The notes under the pieces were generated by a model that had not been told where the DNA came from, made no database searches, and saw nothing but the letters and a program-made list of their open reading frames with translations. A program made the position numbers and the translations under genes. A DNA stretch of 64,000 nucleotides from Pseudomonas sp. SORT22. GTDB lineage: Bacteria; Pseudomonadota; Gammaproteobacteria; Pseudomonadales; Pseudomonadaceae. The stretch lies in NCBI RefSeq assembly GCF_018417635.1, contig NZ_CP071007.1, forward strand, positions 2,604,501-2,668,500, written 5' to 3'. Positions 27,106 through 36,317 of the stretch are shown piece by piece. Position 1 is the stretch's first letter; each line of letters begins with the position of its first letter.

Positions 27106-30100
27106 ATGAAGTTCATCGACCGATTCAAACGCCAGGGCCGGCCAGTGCCCACCCCTGCCGTTCAGGCACCGCTGTTGTTTGCCCTGGAACCGCGGATCAT
27201 GTTCGACGCCTCGGTTGCGGTGGTTGCCCAGGAGGCAACTGCCGAGGCCGCCAAGGACACCGGCAAAGACAGCGCAAGCGATACCGCGCAGGCCGACAAG
27301 GCCGCGCTGGCCACGGCCGATACGCGTGGCGCCAGTGCCAGCGAACGCCATGAAGTGGTGTTTGTCGATGGCCAGATCAGCAACCCGCAGGAAGCCCTCA
27401 AGGGCCTGCCGGCGGGCAGTGAAGTGGTGGTGCTCGACCCGGGCAAGGACGGCCTGCAGCAAATGGCCGACTACCTCAAGGGCCGCAGCGACCTGGATGC
27501 CATCCATGTATTTTCCCACGGTGCGTCGGGTACCGTGCAGTTGGGCAATGTCTGGCTGAGCAGCAGCAACCTTGCCGATCACGGCGAGACGCTGCAGTCC
27601 ATCGGCCAGTCGCTCAAGGCCGACGGCGACCTGATGCTGTATGGCTGCCAGGTCGGCAAGGACGATGCTGGCCAGGCCTTTGTCAGCCAGCTGGCAAGCC
27701 TGACCGGTGCCGACATCGGCGCCTCCAGCGACGACACCGGTAGCGGTGCGCTGGGCGGCAACTGGACCCTGGAGCGCAGCAGCGGCCCGCTGGCAACCAC
27801 GGCCCTGGCGCTCAACGATTACCAGGAGCTGCTGGCCACCTCCTGGAGTACCGGCAGCGCGCCGCTGAGCGGCACCACCATCGCCGCCGGCAGCCGGGTG
27901 GTGGTGGGCGATTTCGACAACGACGGCGACGCCGACATCCTCTACCAGACCGGGGGCAATGGTACGCTCTGGGCATTTGCGCGCAGCAACGGCAACGGCA
28001 GCTTCACCCTGCAAAGCCTGGCGCAGTCGCCCTTTGCCGGGTTGTCGCTGCCGGACCATACCGGCTCCAACTACCACGTTGCCGACTTCGATGGCGACGG
28101 CGACCTCGATGTGCTGGCCGGGGTCAACGGCACTACCGGCACCTACCTGCGCAACGACGGCGGCAGTTTCAGCAGCCAGTCGACGGCAAGCTTCCCGGCG
28201 CCAGCGGCCGGCTCACGGATGCTCGCCGCTGACTTCGACAACGATGGCGACGCCGACCTGCTGTACCAGACCGGCGCCAACGGCACCGGCTTCGCCTATG
28301 CGCGCAGCAACGGCAACGGCACCTTTACCTTGTTGACCCTGGCGCAATCACCCTTTGCCGGGTTGACGCTGCCGGACCACAACGGCAGCAACTACTACGC
28401 CGCCGACATCGACGGCGACGGTGACATCGACGTACTGGCCGGCAGTAACGCCACCACCGGGGTCTACCTGCGCAATGACGGCGCCTCCTTCAGCAGCCAG
28501 TCAACCGCCTCGTTCCCGGCCCCGGCAGCGTTCGGCCGCATGGTGCTGGCCGACTTCGACAGCGATGGCGATGCCGACATCCTCTACCAGACTGGCGGCA
28601 ACGGCACAGCCTTCGCCTATGCGCGCAGCAACGGCGACGGCACCTTCACCCTGCAGACCCTGGCCCAGTCGCCGCTGGCCGGCCTGAGCCTGGTCGATCA
28701 TACCGGCACCACCTATCGCGCCGCCGACTTCGACGGCGACGGCGATATCGACCTGTATGGTGGGTTCAACGGCACCGCCGGCAACCTGTATGTACAGAAC
28801 GACCGCCCACCGATCGTGGTCAGCTCGACGCCCAGCGACAACGCCAGCAACGTCGACACCAACGCCAACATCGTGCTGACCTTCAACGAAGCGGTGAGCA
28901 AGGGTAGCAGCGGCAACATCTACATCGTGCGCACCTTCGACAATGTCGTGGTCCAGACCATCGCCATTGGCAGTGCGCAGATCAGCGGCTCCGGCACCAC
29001 CTGGACCATCGCCCTGCCGGTCCCCCTGGCACTGGGCACCGGCTATGCCATCCGCCTGGACGCCAAGACCTTCGTCGATGGCGATGGCGCGATCTTCAAG
29101 GGGGTGAAGAACAACACCACGCTGAACTTCACCACCAAGTCCAATGACCCGCCGGTGCTGAGCAACCTCAATGGCGACAGCAACACCTTTATCGAGGGTG
29201 GGGCGCCGGTGCTGCTCGATGCCGGCGGCAATGCGCTGCTCACCGACCTGGACTCGGCGGACTTCAACGGCGGCAACGTCACTGTGGCGATCACCGCCAA
29301 CCGGGTCAGCGGCGAAGACCTGCTGGGGATCTTCAACCAGGGCAGCGGGGCCGGGCAGATCGGTGTCTCGGGCAGCAACGTGACTTATGCCGGGGTGATC
29401 ATCGGCAGCTTTGCCGGCGGCAGCGCCAGCAGCAACCTGGTGATCTCGCTCAACAGCAACGCGACCGCCGCTGCGGTGCAGGCGCTGGTGCGCAACCTGA
29501 CCTACAGCAACAGCAACAATGGCGATATCTCAACCGCGGCGCGTACGGTGCAGGTCAGCATCAACGATGGCGACAGCGCCAGCGACGCCAGCGCCCTGGT
29601 CAGCGTCAATGTCAGCGCGGTCAACGATGCACCGACGGTAACCGCCAGCGGCGGCACCCCGACCTTCACCGAAGGTGGCGCGCCGGTCGACCTGTTCAGC
29701 GCGGTGGTGGTGTCTACCGTCGAGGCCGGGCAGGGCATCAAGCAGCTGACCTTCACCGTCAGCAATGTCAGTGATCCCGGCAACGAGCGCCTGACCCTCG
29801 ACGGCAGCAACATCGACCTGGTCAACGGCGCCTCGGGCACCACGGCCATCAACGGCTTCAGCTATTCGGTGACGCTCAGCGGCGCGACCGCGACGGTGAC
29901 CCTGACCAAGGCCGCCGGCATCAGCAGCGGCCTGACCCAGACGCTGATCGATGGCGTGCAATACAGCAACCTCAGCCATGCGCCGACAATCGGCACCCGG
30001 GTGATCACCTTGAGCGGCGTGGCGGACACCGGCGGCACCGGCAATGGCGGTGCCGACAGCACTTCGCTGGCCATCAGCGCAACGGTCACGGTGCAGGCCA

Positions 30101-33100
30101 GCAACGATGCGCCCAGCCTCTCGGGCGGGCCGTTCGTGCTGCCGGGCACCGATGAAGACAGCAGCTCCAGCGGCCAGCTGATTGCAAGCATTCTTGCCGG
30201 GCTGAGCCATGGCGATGTCGACGGCGCCGGTTCGCTGAGCGGCGTCGCCGTGATCGGCAGCAGCGGTAATGGCTTCTGGCAGTACTCCAGCGACGGATTC
30301 AGTTGGGCCGACATCGGCGCGGTCTCCAGCAGCGCCGGCCTGCTGCTGTCGAGCACCACGCAAGTGCGTTTCGTCCCCGATGGCGCCAATGCCGGTAGCG
30401 CCAGCCTGACCTTACGGGCCTGGGACCAGACCAGCGGCACGGCCTCCAGCAACTCAGTACGCCGCACTGGCGACACCACCATTAACGGCGGCAGCAGCAG
30501 CTTCTCGGTCGGCACCGCGCAGGCGCAGATCACAATCAGCGCGGTCAACGACGCGCCGCTGCTGACCCCGACTGCACCGGTGCTCATCGGCATCACTGAT
30601 GGCCAGCTGAACAACCCCGGGCAAACCGTTGCCAGCTTCCTCAGTGGCGTAACCGATGTCGACACCGGCGCCCTTGTCGGTATCGCCATCACCGGCCTGA
30701 ACAGCGGCACCGGCACCTGGCAGTACAGCACCGATGGCAGCACCTGGAGCGATATCGGCGCCGTGGCCGGCAACAGCGCCTTGCTGCTGCGCGGTAGCGA
30801 CAAGCTGCGCCTGGTGCCCGACGGCGCCCACGCCATGGTGGCAACCCTGACCTACAAGGCCTGGGACCAGACTGGCGCCTCGGCAGGGCAGCAGGGCAGC
30901 AAGGTCGACACCACGGCCAGCGGCGCCAGCACGGCGTTTTCCATCGCCAGCGACACTGCCAGCATCACCGTCACGGCGGTCAATGACGCGCCGAACCTGA
31001 GCACCAGCGCTGGCAGCGCGCACTTCGTCGAGGGCAACAACGGCCCCTCGACCCCGGTAGTCATCGACAGCGGCCTGACCCTGAGCGATTCCGACAACAG
31101 CACCCTGGCCAGCGCCAGGGTCAGCATTATCGGTAATTTCCAGGGCGGTTTCGACGTGCTGGCATTTACCAACAACCCGGCAACCATGGGCAACATCAGC
31201 GCCAGCTACGACGTTTCCACCGGCGTGCTGACCCTGACCTCCGCAGGCGCCGCTGCCACCCTTGCGCAGTGGCAGGCGGCATTGGCCTCGGTGACCTTCA
31301 GCAACCAGAGCGAATCGCCCAGCACGGCTACCCGGACCCTGAGTTTCGTGGTCAACGACGGCACCCTGGACAGCCCGGCCGCGACGCGCACCTTGACCGT
31401 GGCGACAGTAGACGACACGCCGGTGATCGCCACCAGCGGCGGCAGCGAAACCTACTTCGAGAACGCAGGGCCCGTGGCAATCGACAGCGGGCTGACGCTC
31501 AGCGACATCGACAGCAACACCCTGGCCAGCGCTACCATCAGCATCACCGGCAACTTCCGCGCCGGCCAGGATGTACTGGAGTTCAGCTCCGGTTCGCCGA
31601 TTACGGGCAACATCAACGCCAGTTACAACGCCGCGACCGGCGTCCTGACCCTGACGTCGGCGGGGGCCACCGCGACCCTTTGGCAGTGGCAGGTCGCCCT
31701 GCAATCGGTGGGCTATCGCAACGTTTCCGACAACCCCGACACCTCGACGCGCACCGTGTCGTTCTCGGTCAATGACGGCAACAGCGACAGCGCCGTCGCC
31801 AGCAAGGCCGTCAACATCCAGGCCGTCAACGACGCCGGGATCCTCAGCGTACCGAGCAGCCTGAACTTCAATGAAGATGCTTCTGGCACGGTGTCGGGCA
31901 TTTCCATCAGCGATGCCGATGCCGGCAGCGGGCAGGTCACCCTGACCCTGAGCGTGGCGCTGGGCCAACTGCACGCCAACAGTGGCGCCGGCGTCACGGT
32001 CAACACGCTGGGCAGCGGTCTGATACTGGTCGGCTCGGTATCGGACATCAACGCCTTTATCGCCGCCAACGGGGTCTCCTACATCGGCGCCGCCAACGGC
32101 AACGGCAACGTCAACCTGACGGTGACCTACAACGATGGCGGCAACACGGGCAGCGGCGGGGCGCAGCTCACTCAGCGGGTGGTGACACTGGCCATTGGTG
32201 CGGTCAACGATGCGCCGGTCAACCAGGTACCGAGTAGCCAGAACGTCCTTCAGGACGGCTCGCTGACCTTCAACAACGGCAACGGCAACCTGATCAGCAT
32301 CAGCGATGTTGACGCCGGCAGCGCCGCCTTGCAGGTGACCTTGACCGCCAGCAATGGCCTGCTGACGCTGTCGAGCCTCAGCGGCCTGGTGTTTACCGTC
32401 GGCAGCGGCACGGGCGATGCGAGCATGACCTTCACCGGCTCGCAAAGCGATATCAATGCCGCGCTCAACGGCCTGGTGTTCTCCCCGGTGGCCGGCTACC
32501 ACGGTTCGGCCAGCCTGCAGATCACCACCAGCGACCTGGGCGGCAGCGGCAGCGGCGGGGCGCAGACCGACACCGACACCGTTAGCATCAACGTCGCCTC
32601 GTTGAACCCGCGGGTTACCGATGTCTCGGCGCAGAGCGCCAATGGCAGCTACAAGACCGGCGACAGCATTACCCTGACCCTGACCTTCGACCAGATGGTC
32701 AGCGTCGACACCACTGGCGGCATCCCGGCCTTGCTGCTGGAAACCGGCCTTATCGATCGCTATGCCACCTATGTGGCCGGCTCGGGCACTAACACCCTGA
32801 CGTTCCAGTACACCGTGCAGGCCGGTGATACCAGCGCCGACCTCGACTACGCCGGCAGCGCCGCCCTGGCCCTCAATGGTGCAGTGATTCGCAACGCCAC
32901 CTTCGACAATGCCGTTTTGACATTGCCAACGCCGGGCTCCGCCCATTCGCTGGGGGCCAACCACAACCTGGTCATCGACGGCATCGCGCCGCAGGTTACC
33001 AGTGTCAGCGTGCCGGCCAATGGCACCTACGTCGCCGGCCAGCAGCTGGACTTCACCGTCAACCTCAGCGAGGCAGTGACGGTGACCGGTACACCGCGCC

Positions 33101-36100
33101 TGCAGATCACCCTGGACACTGGCGGCACCGTGTTCGCCGATTACCTTTCCGGCTCCGGGACCGGCGCGCTGGTATTCCGCCTGACGGTCAGCAGCGGTCA
33201 GCTCGATAGCAACGGCATCACCCTTGGCAGCAACCTGGTGCTCAACGGCGGATCGGTTCGCGACCAGGCCGGCAATCTGGCAGGCGCGACACTCAACAAC
33301 GTCGGCAGCACCACGGGCGTCAATGTCGATGCCGTGGCGCCGGTTATCGGCAGCGTCGCGGTACCGGCTGCGGGCAGCTACAAGGCCGGCGACGTGCTGA
33401 GCTTCACCGTCAACGCCAGCGAAGCGCTGATCGTCGATACCTCCACCGGTACGCCGCGCCTGCAACTGACCATTGGCGGGCTGAGCCGCTATGCCAGCTA
33501 TGTGTCCGGCTCCGGTAGCGGCCAGTTGCTGTTCCAGTACAGTGTCGATGCCGGCGTCAACGATGCCGACGGCATTCAGCTCGGCAGCACCCTGGACCTC
33601 AACGGTGGTACGCTGCGCGACGCCGCCGGCAACGGCCTGGTGCTGGCCCTCAATGGCCTGGGCAGTACCGCCGGCGTGCTGGTCGATACCCTGGCACCCA
33701 GCGCTGGAGCGCTGCTGGCCATCGATGCCAGCCCGAGCAATGCCGGCAGCGTGCGCTACAACTTGACCTTCAGCGAAGCGGTCAGCGGTGTCGATGCCAG
33801 CGACTTCAGCCTGGTGTTCAGTGGCACGGCCAACGGCAGCATCAGCAGCGTCACCTCGCTGGACGGGCGCACCTACAGCGTACTGGTGTCCGGCCTGAGC
33901 GGCGTTGGCAGCCTGCGCCTGGACCTCAACAGCAGCGCCACCGGCATCAGCGACGCGGCCGGCAACAGCCTGAGCAATGGGCAGAGCGGCGCCAGCTACC
34001 AGATCGACCGGGTGGCACCGACGGTCAACAGCGTTACGGTGCCGGCCAACGGCAACTATGTCGCTGGCCAGCACCTGGACTTTACCGTCAACCTCAGCGA
34101 GGCGGTGATGGTCACCGGTACACCGCGCCTGCAAATCACCCTCGACACTGGCGGCACAGTGTTTGCTGATTATCTGTCCGGCTCTGGCACTGGCGCGCTG
34201 GTGTTCCGCCTGACGGTCAGCAACGGCCAGCTCGACAGCACCGGCATCAGCCTGGGCAGCGGCCTGGTGCTCAATGGCGGTGCACTGCGCGACAGCGTTG
34301 GCAATGACGCGCTGATCAGCCTCAACAACGTCGCCAGCACCAGTGGCGTACTGGTCGACGCTGTGCTGCCGACGGTGGCCAGCGTGTCGGTACCGGCAGC
34401 AGGCAGCTACAACGCTGGCGACGTGCTGAGCTTCACGGTCAACGCCAGTGAAGCGCTGATCGTCGATACCTCTGCCGGCACGCCGCGCCTGCAGCTGACT
34501 ATTGGCGGGCTGACCCGCTATGCCAGCTATGTGTCCGGCTCTGGTAGCGGCCAGTTGGTGTTCCAGTACAGCGTGCAAGCCGGTAACAACGATGCCGATG
34601 GCATCCAGGTCGGCAGCACCCTGGATCTGAACGGTGGCACAGTGCGCGATGCGGCAGGCAACCCCCTTAACCTGGGCCTGAACGGTCTCGCCAGCACCAC
34701 AGGGGTGCGTATCGATACCGCAGCGCCACAAGTGGCGGATATCGTTCGCGTCGATGTCAGCCCGAGCAACAGCGGTTCGCTGCGCTACACCGTGAGCTTC
34801 GACGAGAGCGTCAGCGGCGTTGACCTGGCCGACTTCAGCCTGGCGTTCAGCGCCAGCGCCAGCGGGCGGATCAGCAGCGTGACGCAGCTTGACGGGCGCA
34901 CCTACAGCGTCCTGGTCGACAACCTCAGCGGTGTCGGCACCCTGCGCCTGGACCTGAATCCGACCGGCACCGGCATCACCGATGCGGCCGGCAACGCCCT
35001 TGCAGGGGGCCTGCAAGGCAGCAGCTACAGTATCGACCGCGTGGCGCCAAGCGTGACTGCGGTGGCGGTGCCGGCGGCGGGCAGTTATGTCGCCGGGCAG
35101 GGGCTGGAGTTCAGCGTGCAGCTGGACGAAGCGGTGCTGGTCGATACCGCCGCTGGCGCGCCGCGCCTGGCGGTCACCCTGGACAATGGCCGGGTGGTGT
35201 ATGCCGATTACGTTTCCGGCTCCGGCAGCAACACCCTGGTGTTCCGCCTGACCATCAGCCCGGGCCTGCAGGCCAGCAATGGCCTGAGCGTGGCGCCGAG
35301 CCTGGACCTTAATGGCAGCACCGTGCGTGATGCACGCGGCAACGATGCCGGCACCGGCCTGAGCAACGTCGCCAGCACCGCCGGCATCCTCGTCGATGCC
35401 CGGGCACCGCGGCCTGCCGAGATCGCCGTGCAAACTCCGGCAACGCCCGGCGAGCGGACGCTGAGCTACACCTTGAGCTTTGACGAGGCGGTCAGCGGCG
35501 TCGATGCCGCTGACTTCAGCGTGCTGTCCAGCGGCAGCGCCACGGGGGTGGTGCAGTCGGTGCAGCAACTGGATGCGCGTACCTACCGGGTAACCCTGGG
35601 CAGTATCAGCGGCCAGGGCGGCCTGGGGCTGAGCCTCAACGCGCTGAACAGCGGCATCCGCGACGGCGCCGGCAATGCCCTGGCGGTGTCGATGAGCAGC
35701 CCGCTGTATCAGTTGCCGAACCAGGATGTCGGCGATCTCGAATTCCGGGTCAATCCGCCCGTCAGCAACCCGGCGGTGAGCGTACCGCTGCTGCAGCCAC
35801 AAGTTCCGCAGTTGCCGTCGGTTGCCAGCACGTCGCCGATGCTGCCCGCGCCGCTGTTCGAGGAGCGCACGCTGGGCAGTGGCATCGACACCCTGGGCAG
35901 CATTTTCATTCACAACGGTCTCAGCGCGCCGAGCTTCATCGCCCAGGTATTTGCCAGCAGCGATGGCAGCGGCGACGGATCGGGGCAGGGCTTTCTCGGT
36001 TTTGGCGGCGGTGATGGGGGCGTGTTCGGCACCAGTACCTTTGCCGCCCTGTTTGCCCGCGAGGCGGCGCCGGAGGGCGAGTCGATGCGGGTTTTCGACG

Positions 36101-36264
36101 GCAAGCAGTGGCGCACCACCGACCCTGCCCAAGGCTTGCGCGCAGTGTTTGGCGCCGCCTCGCTGGAGCAGCAGTTGCAGGACATCAAGGACGCCGAACA
36201 GCGTCCCGTACGCGAATTGGCCATGGCTCTGGCACAGCCGACACAGATCGGCAACCGGACCTGA
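27106..36264 (+). CDS. Giant repeat adhesin with LEPR-type N-terminus and DUF4347 domain
   Basis: A 3052-residue predicted surface protein. Residues 27-35 (LEPRIMFDA) match the LEPR-XLL type N-terminal motif of very long repetitive proteins; there is no ordinary Sec signal. Residues about 81-243 are a DUF4347 domain with SHG (His138) and GC (Cys181), positions expected for a caspase-like dyad. FG-GAP-like calcium repeats follow (DFDNDGDADILYQTG and similar, about 250-560), then an Ig-like domain, then cadherin-like repeats each ending VNDAP or a variant (about 690-1830), then alternating Ig-like modules of about 115 residues (1835-2880) and a glycine-rich tail. No RTX nonapeptides are present. 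GAGGTG precedes the ATG. The TolC-like gene follows. Confidence 0.9.
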   Translation: MKFIDRFKRQGRPVPTPAVQAPLLFALEPRIMFDASVAVVAQEATAEAAKDTGKDSASDTAQADKAALATADTRGASASERHEVVFVDGQISNPQEALKGLPAGSEVVVLDPGKDGLQQMADYLKGRSDLDAIHVFSHGASGTVQLGNVWLSSSNLADHGETLQSIGQSLKADGDLMLYGCQVGKDDAGQAFVSQLASLTGADIGASSDDTGSGALGGNWTLERSSGPLATTALALNDYQELLATSWSTGSAPLSGTTIAAGSRVVVGDFDNDGDADILYQTGGNGTLWAFARSNGNGSFTLQSLAQSPFAGLSLPDHTGSNYHVADFDGDGDLDVLAGVNGTTGTYLRNDGGSFSSQSTASFPAPAAGSRMLAADFDNDGDADLLYQTGANGTGFAYARSNGNGTFTLLTLAQSPFAGLTLPDHNGSNYYAADIDGDGDIDVLAGSNATTGVYLRNDGASFSSQSTASFPAPAAFGRMVLADFDSDGDADILYQTGGNGTAFAYARSNGDGTFTLQTLAQSPLAGLSLVDHTGTTYRAADFDGDGDIDLYGGFNGTAGNLYVQNDRPPIVVSSTPSDNASNVDTNANIVLTFNEAVSKGSSGNIYIVRTFDNVVVQTIAIGSAQISGSGTTWTIALPVPLALGTGYAIRLDAKTFVDGDGAIFKGVKNNTTLNFTTKSNDPPVLSNLNGDSNTFIEGGAPVLLDAGGNALLTDLDSADFNGGNVTVAITANRVSGEDLLGIFNQGSGAGQIGVSGSNVTYAGVIIGSFAGGSASSNLVISLNSNATAAAVQALVRNLTYSNSNNGDISTAARTVQVSINDGDSASDASALVSVNVSAVNDAPTVTASGGTPTFTEGGAPVDLFSAVVVSTVEAGQGIKQLTFTVSNVSDPGNERLTLDGSNIDLVNGASGTTAINGFSYSVTLSGATATVTLTKAAGISSGLTQTLIDGVQYSNLSHAPTIGTRVITLSGVADTGGTGNGGADSTSLAISATVTVQASNDAPSLSGGPFVLPGTDEDSSSSGQLIASILAGLSHGDVDGAGSLSGVAVIGSSGNGFWQYSSDGFSWADIGAVSSSAGLLLSSTTQVRFVPDGANAGSASLTLRAWDQTSGTASSNSVRRTGDTTINGGSSSFSVGTAQAQITISAVNDAPLLTPTAPVLIGITDGQLNNPGQTVASFLSGVTDVDTGALVGIAITGLNSGTGTWQYSTDGSTWSDIGAVAGNSALLLRGSDKLRLVPDGAHAMVATLTYKAWDQTGASAGQQGSKVDTTASGASTAFSIASDTASITVTAVNDAPNLSTSAGSAHFVEGNNGPSTPVVIDSGLTLSDSDNSTLASARVSIIGNFQGGFDVLAFTNNPATMGNISASYDVSTGVLTLTSAGAAATLAQWQAALASVTFSNQSESPSTATRTLSFVVNDGTLDSPAATRTLTVATVDDTPVIATSGGSETYFENAGPVAIDSGLTLSDIDSNTLASATISITGNFRAGQDVLEFSSGSPITGNINASYNAATGVLTLTSAGATATLWQWQVALQSVGYRNVSDNPDTSTRTVSFSVNDGNSDSAVASKAVNIQAVNDAGILSVPSSLNFNEDASGTVSGISISDADAGSGQVTLTLSVALGQLHANSGAGVTVNTLGSGLILVGSVSDINAFIAANGVSYIGAANGNGNVNLTVTYNDGGNTGSGGAQLTQRVVTLAIGAVNDAPVNQVPSSQNVLQDGSLTFNNGNGNLISISDVDAGSAALQVTLTASNGLLTLSSLSGLVFTVGSGTGDASMTFTGSQSDINAALNGLVFSPVAGYHGSASLQITTSDLGGSGSGGAQTDTDTVSINVASLNPRVTDVSAQSANGSYKTGDSITLTLTFDQMVSVDTTGGIPALLLETGLIDRYATYVAGSGTNTLTFQYTVQAGDTSADLDYAGSAALALNGAVIRNATFDNAVLTLPTPGSAHSLGANHNLVIDGIAPQVTSVSVPANGTYVAGQQLDFTVNLSEAVTVTGTPRLQITLDTGGTVFADYLSGSGTGALVFRLTVSSGQLDSNGITLGSNLVLNGGSVRDQAGNLAGATLNNVGSTTGVNVDAVAPVIGSVAVPAAGSYKAGDVLSFTVNASEALIVDTSTGTPRLQLTIGGLSRYASYVSGSGSGQLLFQYSVDAGVNDADGIQLGSTLDLNGGTLRDAAGNGLVLALNGLGSTAGVLVDTLAPSAGALLAIDASPSNAGSVRYNLTFSEAVSGVDASDFSLVFSGTANGSISSVTSLDGRTYSVLVSGLSGVGSLRLDLNSSATGISDAAGNSLSNGQSGASYQIDRVAPTVNSVTVPANGNYVAGQHLDFTVNLSEAVMVTGTPRLQITLDTGGTVFADYLSGSGTGALVFRLTVSNGQLDSTGISLGSGLVLNGGALRDSVGNDALISLNNVASTSGVLVDAVLPTVASVSVPAAGSYNAGDVLSFTVNASEALIVDTSAGTPRLQLTIGGLTRYASYVSGSGSGQLVFQYSVQAGNNDADGIQVGSTLDLNGGTVRDAAGNPLNLGLNGLASTTGVRIDTAAPQVADIVRVDVSPSNSGSLRYTVSFDESVSGVDLADFSLAFSASASGRISSVTQLDGRTYSVLVDNLSGVGTLRLDLNPTGTGITDAAGNALAGGLQGSSYSIDRVAPSVTAVAVPAAGSYVAGQGLEFSVQLDEAVLVDTAAGAPRLAVTLDNGRVVYADYVSGSGSNTLVFRLTISPGLQASNGLSVAPSLDLNGSTVRDARGNDAGTGLSNVASTAGILVDARAPRPAEIAVQTPATPGERTLSYTLSFDEAVSGVDAADFSVLSSGSATGVVQSVQQLDARTYRVTLGSISGQGGLGLSLNALNSGIRDGAGNALAVSMSSPLYQLPNQDVGDLEFRVNPPVSNPAVSVPLLQPQVPQLPSVASTSPMLPAPLFEERTLGSGIDTLGSIFIHNGLSAPSFIAQVFASSDGSGDGSGQGFLGFGGGDGGVFGTSTFAALFAREAAPEGESMRVFDGKQWRTTDPAQGLRAVFGAASLEQQLQDIKDAEQRPVRELAMALAQPTQIGNRT
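33011..35068. repeat. Two 1029-base super-repeats inside the giant adhesin
   Basis: A unit of three Ig-like modules is repeated in register: the string TGCCGGCCAA starts at 33011 and again at 34040, and a related start is at 35069, so the period is exactly 1029 bases (343 codons). The modules can be called A (VAGQ-LDFTVNLSEAV), B (AGDVLSFTVNASEAL) and C (FSEAVSGVDASDFSL). The order over the region is B A B C A B C A C. High DNA identity makes unit gain and loss likely. Confidence 0.75.
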
Positions 36265-36317
36265 AACGCCAGCACTTATTCAGAGATGATCGAGCCGTAC
36301 CAGGGGGCGGCCCAAGG

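Noticed and set aside
30454..36132. A 1892-codon open frame antisense to the giant adhesin
   Set aside because: It mirrors the repeat structure of the sense gene, has alanine/glycine/arginine-rich sequence with no domain, and arises from high GC and codon bias.
35740..36264. Possible RTX repeats or type I secretion signal at the adhesin C-terminus
   Set aside because: The tail is glycine-rich (FLGFGGGDGGVFG) but lacks GGxGxDxxx nonapeptides.
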